From contig CAMAPT010000003.1 in the NCBI GenBank assembly GCA_945860225.1, positions 87,613 through 151,612 of the forward strand: a stretch of 64,000 bases of DNA, read 5' to 3'. The position numbers and the translations under genes are program-made. The DNA is from Chitinophaga pinensis. Its GTDB lineage: Bacteria; Bacteroidota; Bacteroidia; B-17B0; Aurantibacillaceae. This document shows, in pieces, positions 1 to 8,700 of the stretch. The first letter of the stretch is position 1. Each line of letters starts with the position of its first letter. Under the pieces are notes generated by a model. The model ran no database searches and had not been told where the DNA came from. It saw only the letters and a list, made by a program, of their open reading frames with translations.

Positions 1-1121
1 CAATGCACGATTTAGGAGAAAATACCACCTATCAGCCCTATGGCATCAATAATCAGGCAATTTACTCTGTATCTCGTGGCGAAATAAACTGCAAACTGAT
101 AGATATTGCTGAAAAGAAAGGTAATGTAGAATTCTTTTTTAATGAAGAGTGTATAGGGGCAGATTTAAAAAATGGTATAGTACAACTTAAAAATACACAA
201 ACAGGACATTTGAGTGAAATTAAATCAGATGTTGTATTTGGAACCGATGGCGCTTTTTCTGCTATTCGCTATCATGCTATGCAAAAATTAGATCGGTTTA
301 GTTATAGTCAAAATTATATAGAGGATGGGTATCGCGAAATTTTATTGCCAGCCAACGAAGATGGTAGTTATAAACTCGATAAAAACACATTGCACATTTG
401 GCCTCGTGGTAGATTTATGTTAATTGCCCTCCCGAATTTCGACGGTTCATTTACATGTACCTTATTTATGCCTTTTGATGGACATGAATATTGTTTTAAT
501 GCCTTAACCTCTAAAGAGAAAGTAGAAAACTTTTTCAAAAAAGTATTTCCTGATTTTTTCAAATTAATGCCTCATGTTGCCGATACATGGGAAAATCATC
601 CTTTATCATCCTTAGCAATTATCAGATGTTTTCCATGGACACATGGTAAAACAGCCTTGATGGGAGATGCTGCTCATGCTACTGTGCCTTTTTTTGGTCA
701 AGGAATGAATGCCGGCTTTGAAGATTGCACAGTGATGTACTCATTAATGAAAAAACATGAAGAAAACTGGGATTTAATTTTTAAAGAATACGAAATTGTA
801 AGAAAACCGAATGGTGATGCTGTTCAGGATTTATCATTACTCAATTATGTGGTCATGAGAGATAAAGTAACAGACCCAACATTTTTATTACAACAAAAAG
901 TAGAAAGAAGAATGGCAGAATTATATCCTGGTCAATATTTCCCAATGTATTCCATGGTTTCTTTCAGCGAAATTGAATATCAGGTAGCATTAAATAAAGG
1001 AACAAAACAAGATGAATTAATCAAGGATTTAATTGATGAACACAACCTTACAGAGGAGCATGGGTTAGAAGAAATAGATGAATTTATACATGATTTTTTC
1101 AATAAAAATACCACACTTTAA
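1..1121 (+). CDS. kmo: Kynurenine 3-monooxygenase (C-terminal part, cut by the left edge)
   Basis: FAD-dependent hydroxylase that converts L-kynurenine to 3-hydroxykynurenine in the tryptophan-to-quinolinate (de novo NAD) route. The frame is open to the left edge. The N-terminal dinucleotide-binding glycine motif of the family lies outside the window, so the Met at base 3 is internal and not a start. The family signature GDAAHATVPFFGQGMNAG is plain and forms the second FAD-contacting loop. The C-terminus is hydrophilic and acidic, unlike the membrane anchor of mitochondrial enzymes. The stop lies 9 bases before the tryptophan dioxygenase ATG, so the two pathway genes are clearly co-transcribed. 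The identification is secure; the exact 5' extent is unknown. Confidence 0.93.
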   Translation, partial: MHDLGENTTYQPYGINNQAIYSVSRGEINCKLIDIAEKKGNVEFFFNEECIGADLKNGIVQLKNTQTGHLSEIKSDVVFGTDGAFSAIRYHAMQKLDRFSYSQNYIEDGYREILLPANEDGSYKLDKNTLHIWPRGRFMLIALPNFDGSFTCTLFMPFDGHEYCFNALTSKEKVENFFKKVFPDFFKLMPHVADTWENHPLSSLAIIRCFPWTHGKTALMGDAAHATVPFFGQGMNAGFEDCTVMYSLMKKHEENWDLIFKEYEIVRKPNGDAVQDLSLLNYVVMRDKVTDPTFLLQQKVERRMAELYPGQYFPMYSMVSFSEIEYQVALNKGTKQDELIKDLIDEHNLTEEHGLEEIDEFIHDFFNKNTTL

Positions 1122-1130
1122 ATTAAGAAA

Positions 1131-2045
1131 ATGACAGAAATACAAGAAAAGATTGTAGAACGCATCAATCAAAAATATCAAGCTATCAATCAAAATCCGG
1201 ATGTTCATTTAGAAGGTTTAGTTTGGTCGAACCCCATAACCTATTGGGATTATATTTTACCGGACGCATTACTAAATTTACAAATACAACGTACCAACCA
1301 GCCTGATGAAATGGTATTTATCATGTATCATCAAATTAACGAATTGTTATTTAAAATGGTATTATGGGAAATAGATCAAGTTAGCAACCATACGAATATA
1401 ACAGCACCTTTTTTTACTGAAAAACTCAGAAGAATTAGTCGCTATTTCGATATGTTATCTTCCTCCTTTAGCATTATGGGTGATGGGATGGAAAAAGAAC
1501 AGTATATGAATTTCAGAAATACCCTTACTCCTGCAAGTGGTTTTCAAAGCGCCCAATACCGATTAATAGAATTTGCATCTACAGAATTAATTAACTTGAT
1601 TGATTACAGATTTAGAGCCACCATTGACCGAGATACGCCATACGAGCATGCCTATAATCATTTATACTGGCAAGCCGCAGGCAAAGACCATGTAACCGGA
1701 AAAAAAACTACCCTAATACAATTATTTGAAAATAAGTATAAAGCAGACTTTTTACTTAAAATGAAAAAATATAATACCTCTAATTTGTGGACTAAATTCC
1801 AATCATTGCCTGAGGATATAAAAAATGATACGACTTTAATTCATGCCATGCGTCATTATGATTATACAGTAAATGTTACTTGGGTAATGGCACATTATCA
1901 TGCGGCCGAAAAATACTTAGGAACATCGGAAGCCACCGGGGGAAGCGATTGGAGAAAATACATGCATCCAAAATACCAACGCCGTATTTTCTTTCCTGAT
2001 TTATGGTCGAAAGACGAATTGGAAAATTGGGGAAGTCAAGTTTAA
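1131..2045 (+). CDS. kynA: Tryptophan 2,3-dioxygenase
   Basis: Haem dioxygenase that opens the indole ring of L-tryptophan to N-formylkynurenine, the first step of the kynurenine route. At 304 residues it has the usual length for bacterial members. The conserved substrate-pocket segment MYHQINELLFKM is near residue 64. His255 sits 14 residues before the TGGS motif, the same spacing as the haem-ligand His in characterised family members, so I infer it is the proximal ligand. It follows kmo by 9 bases and precedes the chorismate mutase by 26 bases, all on the plus strand. Kynureninase and 3-hydroxyanthranilate dioxygenase are not in the window and may lie to the left. Confidence 0.95.
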   Translation: MTEIQEKIVERINQKYQAINQNPDVHLEGLVWSNPITYWDYILPDALLNLQIQRTNQPDEMVFIMYHQINELLFKMVLWEIDQVSNHTNITAPFFTEKLRRISRYFDMLSSSFSIMGDGMEKEQYMNFRNTLTPASGFQSAQYRLIEFASTELINLIDYRFRATIDRDTPYEHAYNHLYWQAAGKDHVTGKKTTLIQLFENKYKADFLLKMKKYNTSNLWTKFQSLPEDIKNDTTLIHAMRHYDYTVNVTWVMAHYHAAEKYLGTSEATGGSDWRKYMHPKYQRRIFFPDLWSKDELENWGSQV

Positions 2046-2071
2046 TCGGAACTCAGTTTTTTACTATAAAT

Positions 2072-2359
2072 ATGGGAGAGAAAACCATTTCAGATATCCG
2101 TCAAGAATTTGATGACATTGATAAGAGCATTTTAGTTCTTTTAGATATGCGTCAAAAATTATCAAAAGAAATAGCTGTTATTAAGCGTCTTCATGATTTG
2201 CCGGTATTACAAAATGAAATTTGGAATACTCATTTAAAAAGACGTATTCAAGAAAATCAAACAATTAAACTTAATGATGATTTCTTGAATCAAATTTTCA
2301 ACTTATTACACAAAGAATCAATTAGAATTCAAAATCAGGAACTGGAAAAAACAATATGA
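2072..2359 (+). CDS. Stand-alone chorismate mutase, AroQ type II
   Basis: A 95-residue all-helical AroQ-type protein expected to rearrange chorismate to prephenate. Its opening (ISDIRQEFDDIDKSILVLLDMR) matches the first helix of AroQ mutases, including the arginine after the DxIDxxI pattern, followed by a Lys-containing second helix (KEIAVIKR) and a C-terminal helix with HKESIRIQ. I chose the ATG at 2072 and not the in-frame Met at 2003, because the latter lies inside tryptophan dioxygenase and would add a non-family segment. The stop overlaps the next start (ATGA at 2356-2359), which implies translational coupling to the U32 protein. In many Bacteroidota this domain is fused to DAHP synthase, so a free copy tied to a U32 gene is notable. 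Confidence 0.85.
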   Translation: MGEKTISDIRQEFDDIDKSILVLLDMRQKLSKEIAVIKRLHDLPVLQNEIWNTHLKRRIQENQTIKLNDDFLNQIFNLLHKESIRIQNQELEKTI

Positions 2360-3597
2360 CACGAACAATCGAATTAATGTCTCCTGCTGGATCATATGAA
2401 TCTCTAATGGCAGCCATTAAGGCAGGATGTAACTCTGTATATTTTGGAATCGAACAACTAAATATGCGTGCACGATCCAGTAACAACTTTACTTTAGAAG
2501 ATTTAAAGCATATAGCTAATATTGGAAGAGAAAATCAAGTTAAAACCTACTTAACACTCAATACCATTTTATATGATCACGACATCTCTTTAATGAAACG
2601 CATAGTTGATGAGGCAAAAACCTGCGGTATAACAGCCATTATTGCTTCAGACCATGCGGTAATGAATTACGCTAAGAAAATTGGCATGGAAATCCATGTA
2701 TCCACCCAATCCAATGTTTCCAATATTGACACTGTTGAATTTTATGCCAACTATGCTGATGTTGCGGTTTTAGCCCGAGAATTGAGTTTAAAACAAGTTG
2801 CTGATATTAGCAAAGAAATTAAACGACGAAACATTATAGGACCCTCTGGTAAATTAATAGAATTGGAGATATTTGCTCATGGAGCACTTTGTATGGCTGT
2901 TTCCGGAAAATGTTATTTAAGTCTTCACTCCCATTTTGCATCAGCTAATAGAGGTGCCTGTATTCAAAATTGCCGAAGAAGTTATATCGTAACCGATAAA
3001 GAAGAAGGAATAGAATTTGAAGTAGATAATGAATTTATCATGTCGGCCAAAGATTTATGTACTATTGATTTTATTGATAAAATTTTAGATGCCGGAGTTA
3101 AAGTTTTAAAAATAGAAGGACGTGGGCGATCTGTAGATTATGTTCATACCGTTACTAACTGTTATAACGCAGCTATTAATAGCTATTTAGAAGACACCTA
3201 TACAAAAGAAAAAACAGAATTATGGAAAACTCAACTAGCAACAGTATTTAACCGTGGTTTTTGGGATGGGTATTACCTTGGACGAAAAATGGGTGAATGG
3301 TGCGATGAAAATGGTTCTAAATCATCTAAACGAAAAATTTATTTAGCTAAAGGAATCCATTATTTTGATAAAGCAAACGTAGGAGAATTTAAATGCGAAT
3401 CGCATAGCTTATCACTTGGTGATGAAATTATGATTTCCGGACCAACAACCGGATACTTAGAACTTACTATTAGCGAGCTACGCGTAAACGGGCAAGCAAT
3501 AGAAAAAGTGGTAAAAGGCCAATCGTTTACAATACACACTCCCGAGCGCATTCGTCCATCAGATAAACTGTATAAGTTAGTTCCCGAAGCATCATGA
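2356..3597 (+). CDS. U32 family protein (TrhP/RlhA-like RNA hydroxylase candidate)
   Basis: Member of the family annotated as peptidase U32. Studied homologues (E. coli TrhP/YegQ and RlhA/YdcP) act in hydroxylation of tRNA U34 or 23S rRNA and depend on iron-sulphur biogenesis and, for TrhP, on prephenate. At 413 residues it fits the larger members. The family signature ELEIFAHGALCMAVSGKC spans residues 169-186, and Cys179, Cys186, Cys202 and Cys206 form the four-cysteine set expected to bind an Fe-S cluster. A TIM-barrel-like N-terminal part precedes it and a small beta domain follows (about 330-410). It overlaps both neighbours by 4 bases. The choice between tRNA and rRNA as target cannot be made from sequence alone; real protease activity seems unlikely. 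Confidence 0.85.
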   Translation: MTRTIELMSPAGSYESLMAAIKAGCNSVYFGIEQLNMRARSSNNFTLEDLKHIANIGRENQVKTYLTLNTILYDHDISLMKRIVDEAKTCGITAIIASDHAVMNYAKKIGMEIHVSTQSNVSNIDTVEFYANYADVAVLARELSLKQVADISKEIKRRNIIGPSGKLIELEIFAHGALCMAVSGKCYLSLHSHFASANRGACIQNCRRSYIVTDKEEGIEFEVDNEFIMSAKDLCTIDFIDKILDAGVKVLKIEGRGRSVDYVHTVTNCYNAAINSYLEDTYTKEKTELWKTQLATVFNRGFWDGYYLGRKMGEWCDENGSKSSKRKIYLAKGIHYFDKANVGEFKCESHSLSLGDEIMISGPTTGYLELTISELRVNGQAIEKVVKGQSFTIHTPERIRPSDKLYKLVPEAS

Positions 3598-3821
3598 TTC
3601 GAATCATACAACAACGTGTAAAATGCATAGGCTGTAATGCTTGTGTAGAAGCAGCTGATTATCGTTGGAGAATATCCACTAAAGATGGAAAATGCACCTT
3701 AGTTGGAGGCATTGAAAAAAGAGGTTTTTTTTCGGTGATAGTTAACCATCACGAACTGAATGATAACTTAAAAGCTGCCCAAAATTGTCCGGTGAATATT
3801 ATTAAAATTCATGAATTTTAA
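3594..3821 (+). CDS. Small single-cluster ferredoxin
   Basis: A 75-residue protein with Cys11, Cys14 and Cys17 (CxxCxxC) plus a distal Cys65 followed by Pro. This is the layout of single [4Fe-4S] ferredoxins of the Fer4 type. Its start overlaps the stop of the U32 gene (ATGA at 3594-3597), so the two are almost certainly co-translated. That placement suggests it supplies electrons to, or helps maintain, the Fe-S centre of the U32 protein. This is inference; it could equally serve another redox partner such as the desaturase gene that follows after 115 bases. Confidence 0.85.
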   Translation: MIRIIQQRVKCIGCNACVEAADYRWRISTKDGKCTLVGGIEKRGFFSVIVNHHELNDNLKAAQNCPVNIIKIHEF

Positions 3822-3936
3822 TTCATCAATTCTATTACATATCATCTTTAATTTACGATAACCGCCTGCATCTCTTCTATGCTGTTCATTGAAAAACAGA
3901 AAAACTATCACCATAAAATTATTATAAAATATAGAT

Positions 3937-5016
3937 ATGCAAACTGTAAAATTCGCCAGCCACAATAAAATAGACAAACAATTTGTAGCGACGTTAAGAA
4001 AAAACGTTAATGATTATTTTAAAGAAAACAACCTATCTACCAAAGCTAATGTGACTATGGTTATTAAAACCATAACCCTCATTGCGTTATATATTATTCC
4101 CTATATTTTAATTTTAACTATGCCAATGTCAACTTGGATAGGATTAGGCTTAACAATAGTGATGGGAATTGGTATAGCAGGTGTTGGCATGGGTGTTATG
4201 CATGATGCTTGTCATGGGGCTTATTCTAAAAAACATTGGATAAACCAAACATTATCCGGAACACTCTATTTATTAGGAAGTAATGTGTTAAATTGGAAAA
4301 TACAGCATAATGTATTACATCACACCTACACTAACATTTCCGGATTAGATGAGGATATTAATACAAAAGGGCCTATTCGTTTGGCGGAACAAACACCTTT
4401 AAAATGGTACCATCGTTATCAGTTTATATATGCATTTATGTTTTATGGATTAATGACGATAGTAATGCTTGCTAATGATTTTACTCGTTTGTTTGAATAT
4501 AGTAAAGCGGGATTAGTAAAAATCCAAAATAAAAAAATAACCAATGAATACATAAAAATGGCTTGTCGTAAAATGATTTATTTGTGCATCGTTATAGGAT
4601 TACCAATATGGCTAACCGATTTTAATTGGTACCAAATTGGAATAGGATTTTTTGTCATGCATTGGATAGCCAGTATCATTTTAAGTTTTGTATTCCAAAT
4701 GGCCCATGTTGTAGAAGGTGCAGAGCAACCGACATTAGAAGAAGAATTAAATACAGATTGGCATATCCATCAATTAAAAACCACATCTGACTTTGCGCGA
4801 AACAGTAAATTATTAAGTTGGTATGTTGGCGGATTAAATTTTCAAATAGAACATCACTTGTTTCCAAACATTTGTCACATTCATTACCCTAAATTAGCCC
4901 CTATTGTTGAGAAAACCGCGCTAGAATTTGGTATTCCTTATAACTTGAAACCCAGTTTTGGAAGTGCCCTTATATCACATATTAAACGACTAAAACAACT
5001 AGGAAGACCATTATGA
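3937..5016 (+). CDS. Membrane fatty-acid desaturase
   Basis: Di-iron membrane desaturase that introduces a double bond in acyl chains. The three histidine boxes are HDACH at residues 89-93, HNVLHH at 124-129 and QIEHH at 303-307. The last has Gln in place of the first His, as in front-end or linoleoyl-CoA-type desaturases. Two hydrophobic hairpins (about 43-87 and 208-255) should carry the membrane spans. At 359 residues the length is normal. The stop overlaps the QueD start (ATGA at 5013-5016). The regiospecificity (delta-5, delta-6 or delta-9) cannot be decided here. Confidence 0.9.
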   Translation: MQTVKFASHNKIDKQFVATLRKNVNDYFKENNLSTKANVTMVIKTITLIALYIIPYILILTMPMSTWIGLGLTIVMGIGIAGVGMGVMHDACHGAYSKKHWINQTLSGTLYLLGSNVLNWKIQHNVLHHTYTNISGLDEDINTKGPIRLAEQTPLKWYHRYQFIYAFMFYGLMTIVMLANDFTRLFEYSKAGLVKIQNKKITNEYIKMACRKMIYLCIVIGLPIWLTDFNWYQIGIGFFVMHWIASIILSFVFQMAHVVEGAEQPTLEEELNTDWHIHQLKTTSDFARNSKLLSWYVGGLNFQIEHHLFPNICHIHYPKLAPIVEKTALEFGIPYNLKPSFGSALISHIKRLKQLGRPL

Positions 5017-5483
5017 CAACAAATATATTAAAAAAACAAACGGTGAGGGTAACAAAGAAATTCACCTTTGATATGGCTCATGCCTTATATGGTTATGATG
5101 GCCCTTGCAAAAATATTCATGGCCACACCTATAAATTAAGTGTAACCTTAAGAGGCAAGATTTATCAAGAAGAACTTCATCCAAAAACAGGGATGGTCAT
5201 CGATTTTACGGATTTCAAAAAAATAGTTCGGAAACAAGTCATTGATGTTTTTGATCATTCGTTGGTGCTAAATAGTAATTCTCCCCATAAAACGATAGAG
5301 GGCCTTGATGAACACTTTGAAAAATTAAATTATGTGCCTTATCAACCTAGTTGCGAAAATTTACTGATTGATTTCATTAACCGTATTCTTCCCGAGCTAC
5401 CAAATAACATTTCAATGAACAACATGAAATTAGAAGAAACACCTACCTCCTTTGCAGAATGGTTTGCCGAGGATAATATGTAA
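5013..5483 (+). CDS. queD: 6-carboxytetrahydropterin synthase / PTPS family
   Basis: Zn-dependent enzyme of the 6-pyruvoyltetrahydropterin synthase family. In bacteria it usually makes 6-carboxytetrahydropterin for queuosine. Zn ligands His23, His36 and His38 (HGH) and the catalytic Cys32 (GPCKNIHGH) are visible, as are the DFTDFK segment, the DHS motif and the late ETP...E motif. At 156 residues the length is standard. It overlaps the desaturase by 4 bases. Because the Cys next to the HGH motif is retained, the QueD role is favoured over a biopterin-only role. Other queuosine genes are not in the window. Confidence 0.88.
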   Translation: MTTNILKKQTVRVTKKFTFDMAHALYGYDGPCKNIHGHTYKLSVTLRGKIYQEELHPKTGMVIDFTDFKKIVRKQVIDVFDHSLVLNSNSPHKTIEGLDEHFEKLNYVPYQPSCENLLIDFINRILPELPNNISMNNMKLEETPTSFAEWFAEDNM

Positions 5484-5702
5484 TAAAAAAGTATAACTAT
5501 TTTAAAATCAGTTCATACGTGTCATCTTTGTGTATTTTTGATTCCACCATTTTTATTCCTATTTTCGTTTGATTAACATAATGATATTCGAATAAAGCCT
5601 ACTTAACACTAATTTTTAATTATGAATTTTGGTTCAATGATTAAAAATTAATTCCATTCATTTTGTTAATTCGAAAATCAACTAAAACGATAAAGAATTA
5701 AA

Positions 5703-8700
5703 ATGAAGGATTTTTTTAAATATAGACTGCTGTTTTTTTGCTTATTTTTTATCGCCTCGTTATTTAAGCTTGAAGCACAATGTAACCTGATTTGTAATTC
5801 TGATTTTGAAGATTATAATATTGGAAGTGGGGTATTGCTAATTGATCAAAGTCTAGTTCCTTGTTGGAAAACCACGGATTCTGAGCAAGAAATAGAAATC
5901 TGGTACGTTGGTGCAAACTCTGTTCCTCCATTTTCAGGAAAACAGTATATTGAACTAAATGCAAATTCGGCCGCCACACTTTACCAAGACTTTATGGCTA
6001 CACCCGGAACATCTTTAAGTATTTCATTTGCTCACCTCGGACGCGCAGGTACAGATGTATTAAAAGTTGAAATTGGTCCTGTTGGTGGCCCTTACACATC
6101 ATTAGGTAATTTTTCTGACGGAAATACGGCTTGGGGTTACTATACAGTTGGTACCATTCTTCCTGCAGGCTCTAATTACAGGTTGCAATTTACTGCGATC
6201 TCTTCGAGTGGCCCTGACAATTCATATGGAAATTTCTTGGATGCCATTTCTATAACTGGCCCAAACTCTTCCACATTTTCTTTGAGTTCTCTATCATCGT
6301 GTAATACCTATTCTACTGGTAGTGCACAAGTTACATACACCACTGCAAATACGCCCGTTTCATATACATGGTCTCCTTACGGTGGCAATGGAGCAACAGC
6401 CAATAACTTAAGTACCGGAAATTATTCGGTCAAGATTTTAGAATCTAATGGATGCATGTACACCAAAACTGTCAATATCGGTTCAAAGCCTAACCCAATA
6501 GTTACTGTTTCAAATGCTACTATTTGTGCCGGAAACTCAAAACTTTTGTCTGCCAACGGTGCCAGTACGTATGTTTGGAGTACAAGTGAAAATACCGCAT
6601 CTATAACCGTAAATCCGGCTGCTACCACTATATATTCGGTAACCGGTACAACGAATGGCTGTATTCAAACAAAAACGTTAACCGTTTCGGTAACACCTAA
6701 CCCCACATTAACAGTCAATAGCCCAACTGTATGCTCGGGTAATTCAACGACACTAACCGTAAGTGGTGCCACAACATATACTTGGAATACAGGGGCAACG
6801 TCCACGTCAATTACCTTCACTCCAACTTCATCATTAGTTTATACCGTAACGGGTACCAAAAATGGATGCAAAAACACAAAAACAGTTGATGTATCGTTTG
6901 TCAATTCTCCTACACTCGCCGTTTCTAACCAAACGATTTGTAGAGGAAGCTCGGCTTACCTAGAAACATCGGGTGCAAATTCCTATAGCTGGAATCCGGG
7001 CGGCGCCATCACCTCGTCTATTGTAGTCACTCCTTCTGTTACTACCATATATACTGTAACCGGAAACAGTAATAATTGCTTAGCAAAAAAAACAGTAACG
7101 GTTACAGTTGGGATTATTCCTTCTATATCAGTGAGCGTAACAGGAACATTGAGTTGCTCAACCACAACAGTTACATTAAAATCTTCTGTTCCCAACTTAA
7201 GTTACACATGGAGTCCGCCAAGCACAGGAAGTGTTGTAAATCCAAATAATCAAAATACAACAGCTTCAGGACACGGAACTTATACACTTACGGCAACAAC
7301 GCCTACAAGTGGATGCATTTACACAACGACACTTGCTGTAAAAGCTAATACGGTTATTCCTACTACAATCATTTCAGTCAGTAATACCCTAACTTGCTCC
7401 GCCAAAACGGCTTCATTAACCTCAACGCTGGCCGGAATGAATTATACTTGGTCTGCCCCAGCCTCGTTTAGTGTAACAAATAACAGTGTACAAAATACGA
7501 TTGCAAATGGGCCAGGAGTTTATACATTAACGGTAAAAAATCCTACAACGAATTGTTATTACTCAACAACCGCTTCGGTTGAACAATATACTGTAACTCC
7601 ATTGGTTAACGTAACTAACCATACAATCACCTGCATCACACCTACTGTATCGCTCACAGGAACGGTTACCCCCGTAAACTCTAACATAAAATGGACCGGA
7701 TTAAACATTTGCGGTTCAAATACCATCATTCCCACCTATGCTTGTTCTGCGGGAATCTATAGCTTAACAGCCACTGAACCTATGAGTGGGTGTTCAGCTA
7801 CCTCAACCCTTCAAGTTTTTTCAAATAAAGTAGCCCCTGTTATTTCAGTTAATCAATTTACTAACGCTATTACTTGCACCAACACCTTGGTTGCTGTGAG
7901 TGCCACCTCCTCATTAACGTCGTTAACCTATACATGGTCGGGAGTAGGAATTTTATCGGGAGTCAATTCTCCTACGGTTACTGTTTCACAAGGTGGTCTT
8001 TATACATATTCTGTTACTAATAGTGACAATGGTTGTGCTAGTTCAGCGACAGTTGCCGTCACGCAAAATACAGCCACACCTTTTACAAACATTGTTGTAA
8101 GTGGCACATTGTCTTGTTCTTCCTCAACGGTTAGTTTAACAGCATCTAATCCAAATCTCACTTATACATGGACTCCTCCTCCTTCTGCTACTGTATCGCC
8201 AACAAATACTCAAATAATCAACGTTTATTCAGGTGGCATTTATTCACTAACTGTTACAAGTCCTACCAACGGCTGTATATATACAACCACAGCATCAGTT
8301 ACTCAATATACCACGGTGCCAACATCGAGTATTTCGGTTTCGGGGACATTAACGTGTTTAAGTAATTCTGTCAACCTAACTTCTCCATTATCCGGAATGA
8401 GTTATACATGGACTGCTCCATCTACCGGTAATGTATCGAATCCAAACAGTCAAAACACATCCGTTCAGGGAGCGGGTATTTATACTTTAACCGTAAAACA
8501 CCCTATTTCTTTTTGTTTATTCTCGGCGCAAGCAGAAGTTTTAGAAATTGTAAAAACACCTACTATCCTAACAGGCATAAATCCAACTATCACTTGTTTA
8601 TCTCCTAGCGTATCATTAACAAGCTCTGTTAGCCCAACGGATGCACTCGTTAACTGGAAAGGAATAAATGTATGTGGCACTTCAACCGACGTATCAACTT

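Noticed and set aside
3..5. ATG at base 3 as the true start of kynurenine monooxygenase
   Set aside because: The protein would lack the N-terminal FAD-binding region; the frame simply enters from the left edge.
2003..2071. Longer start for the chorismate mutase at 2003
   Set aside because: It begins inside tryptophan dioxygenase and adds 23 residues with no family resemblance; the ATG at 2072 gives a standard AroQ start.
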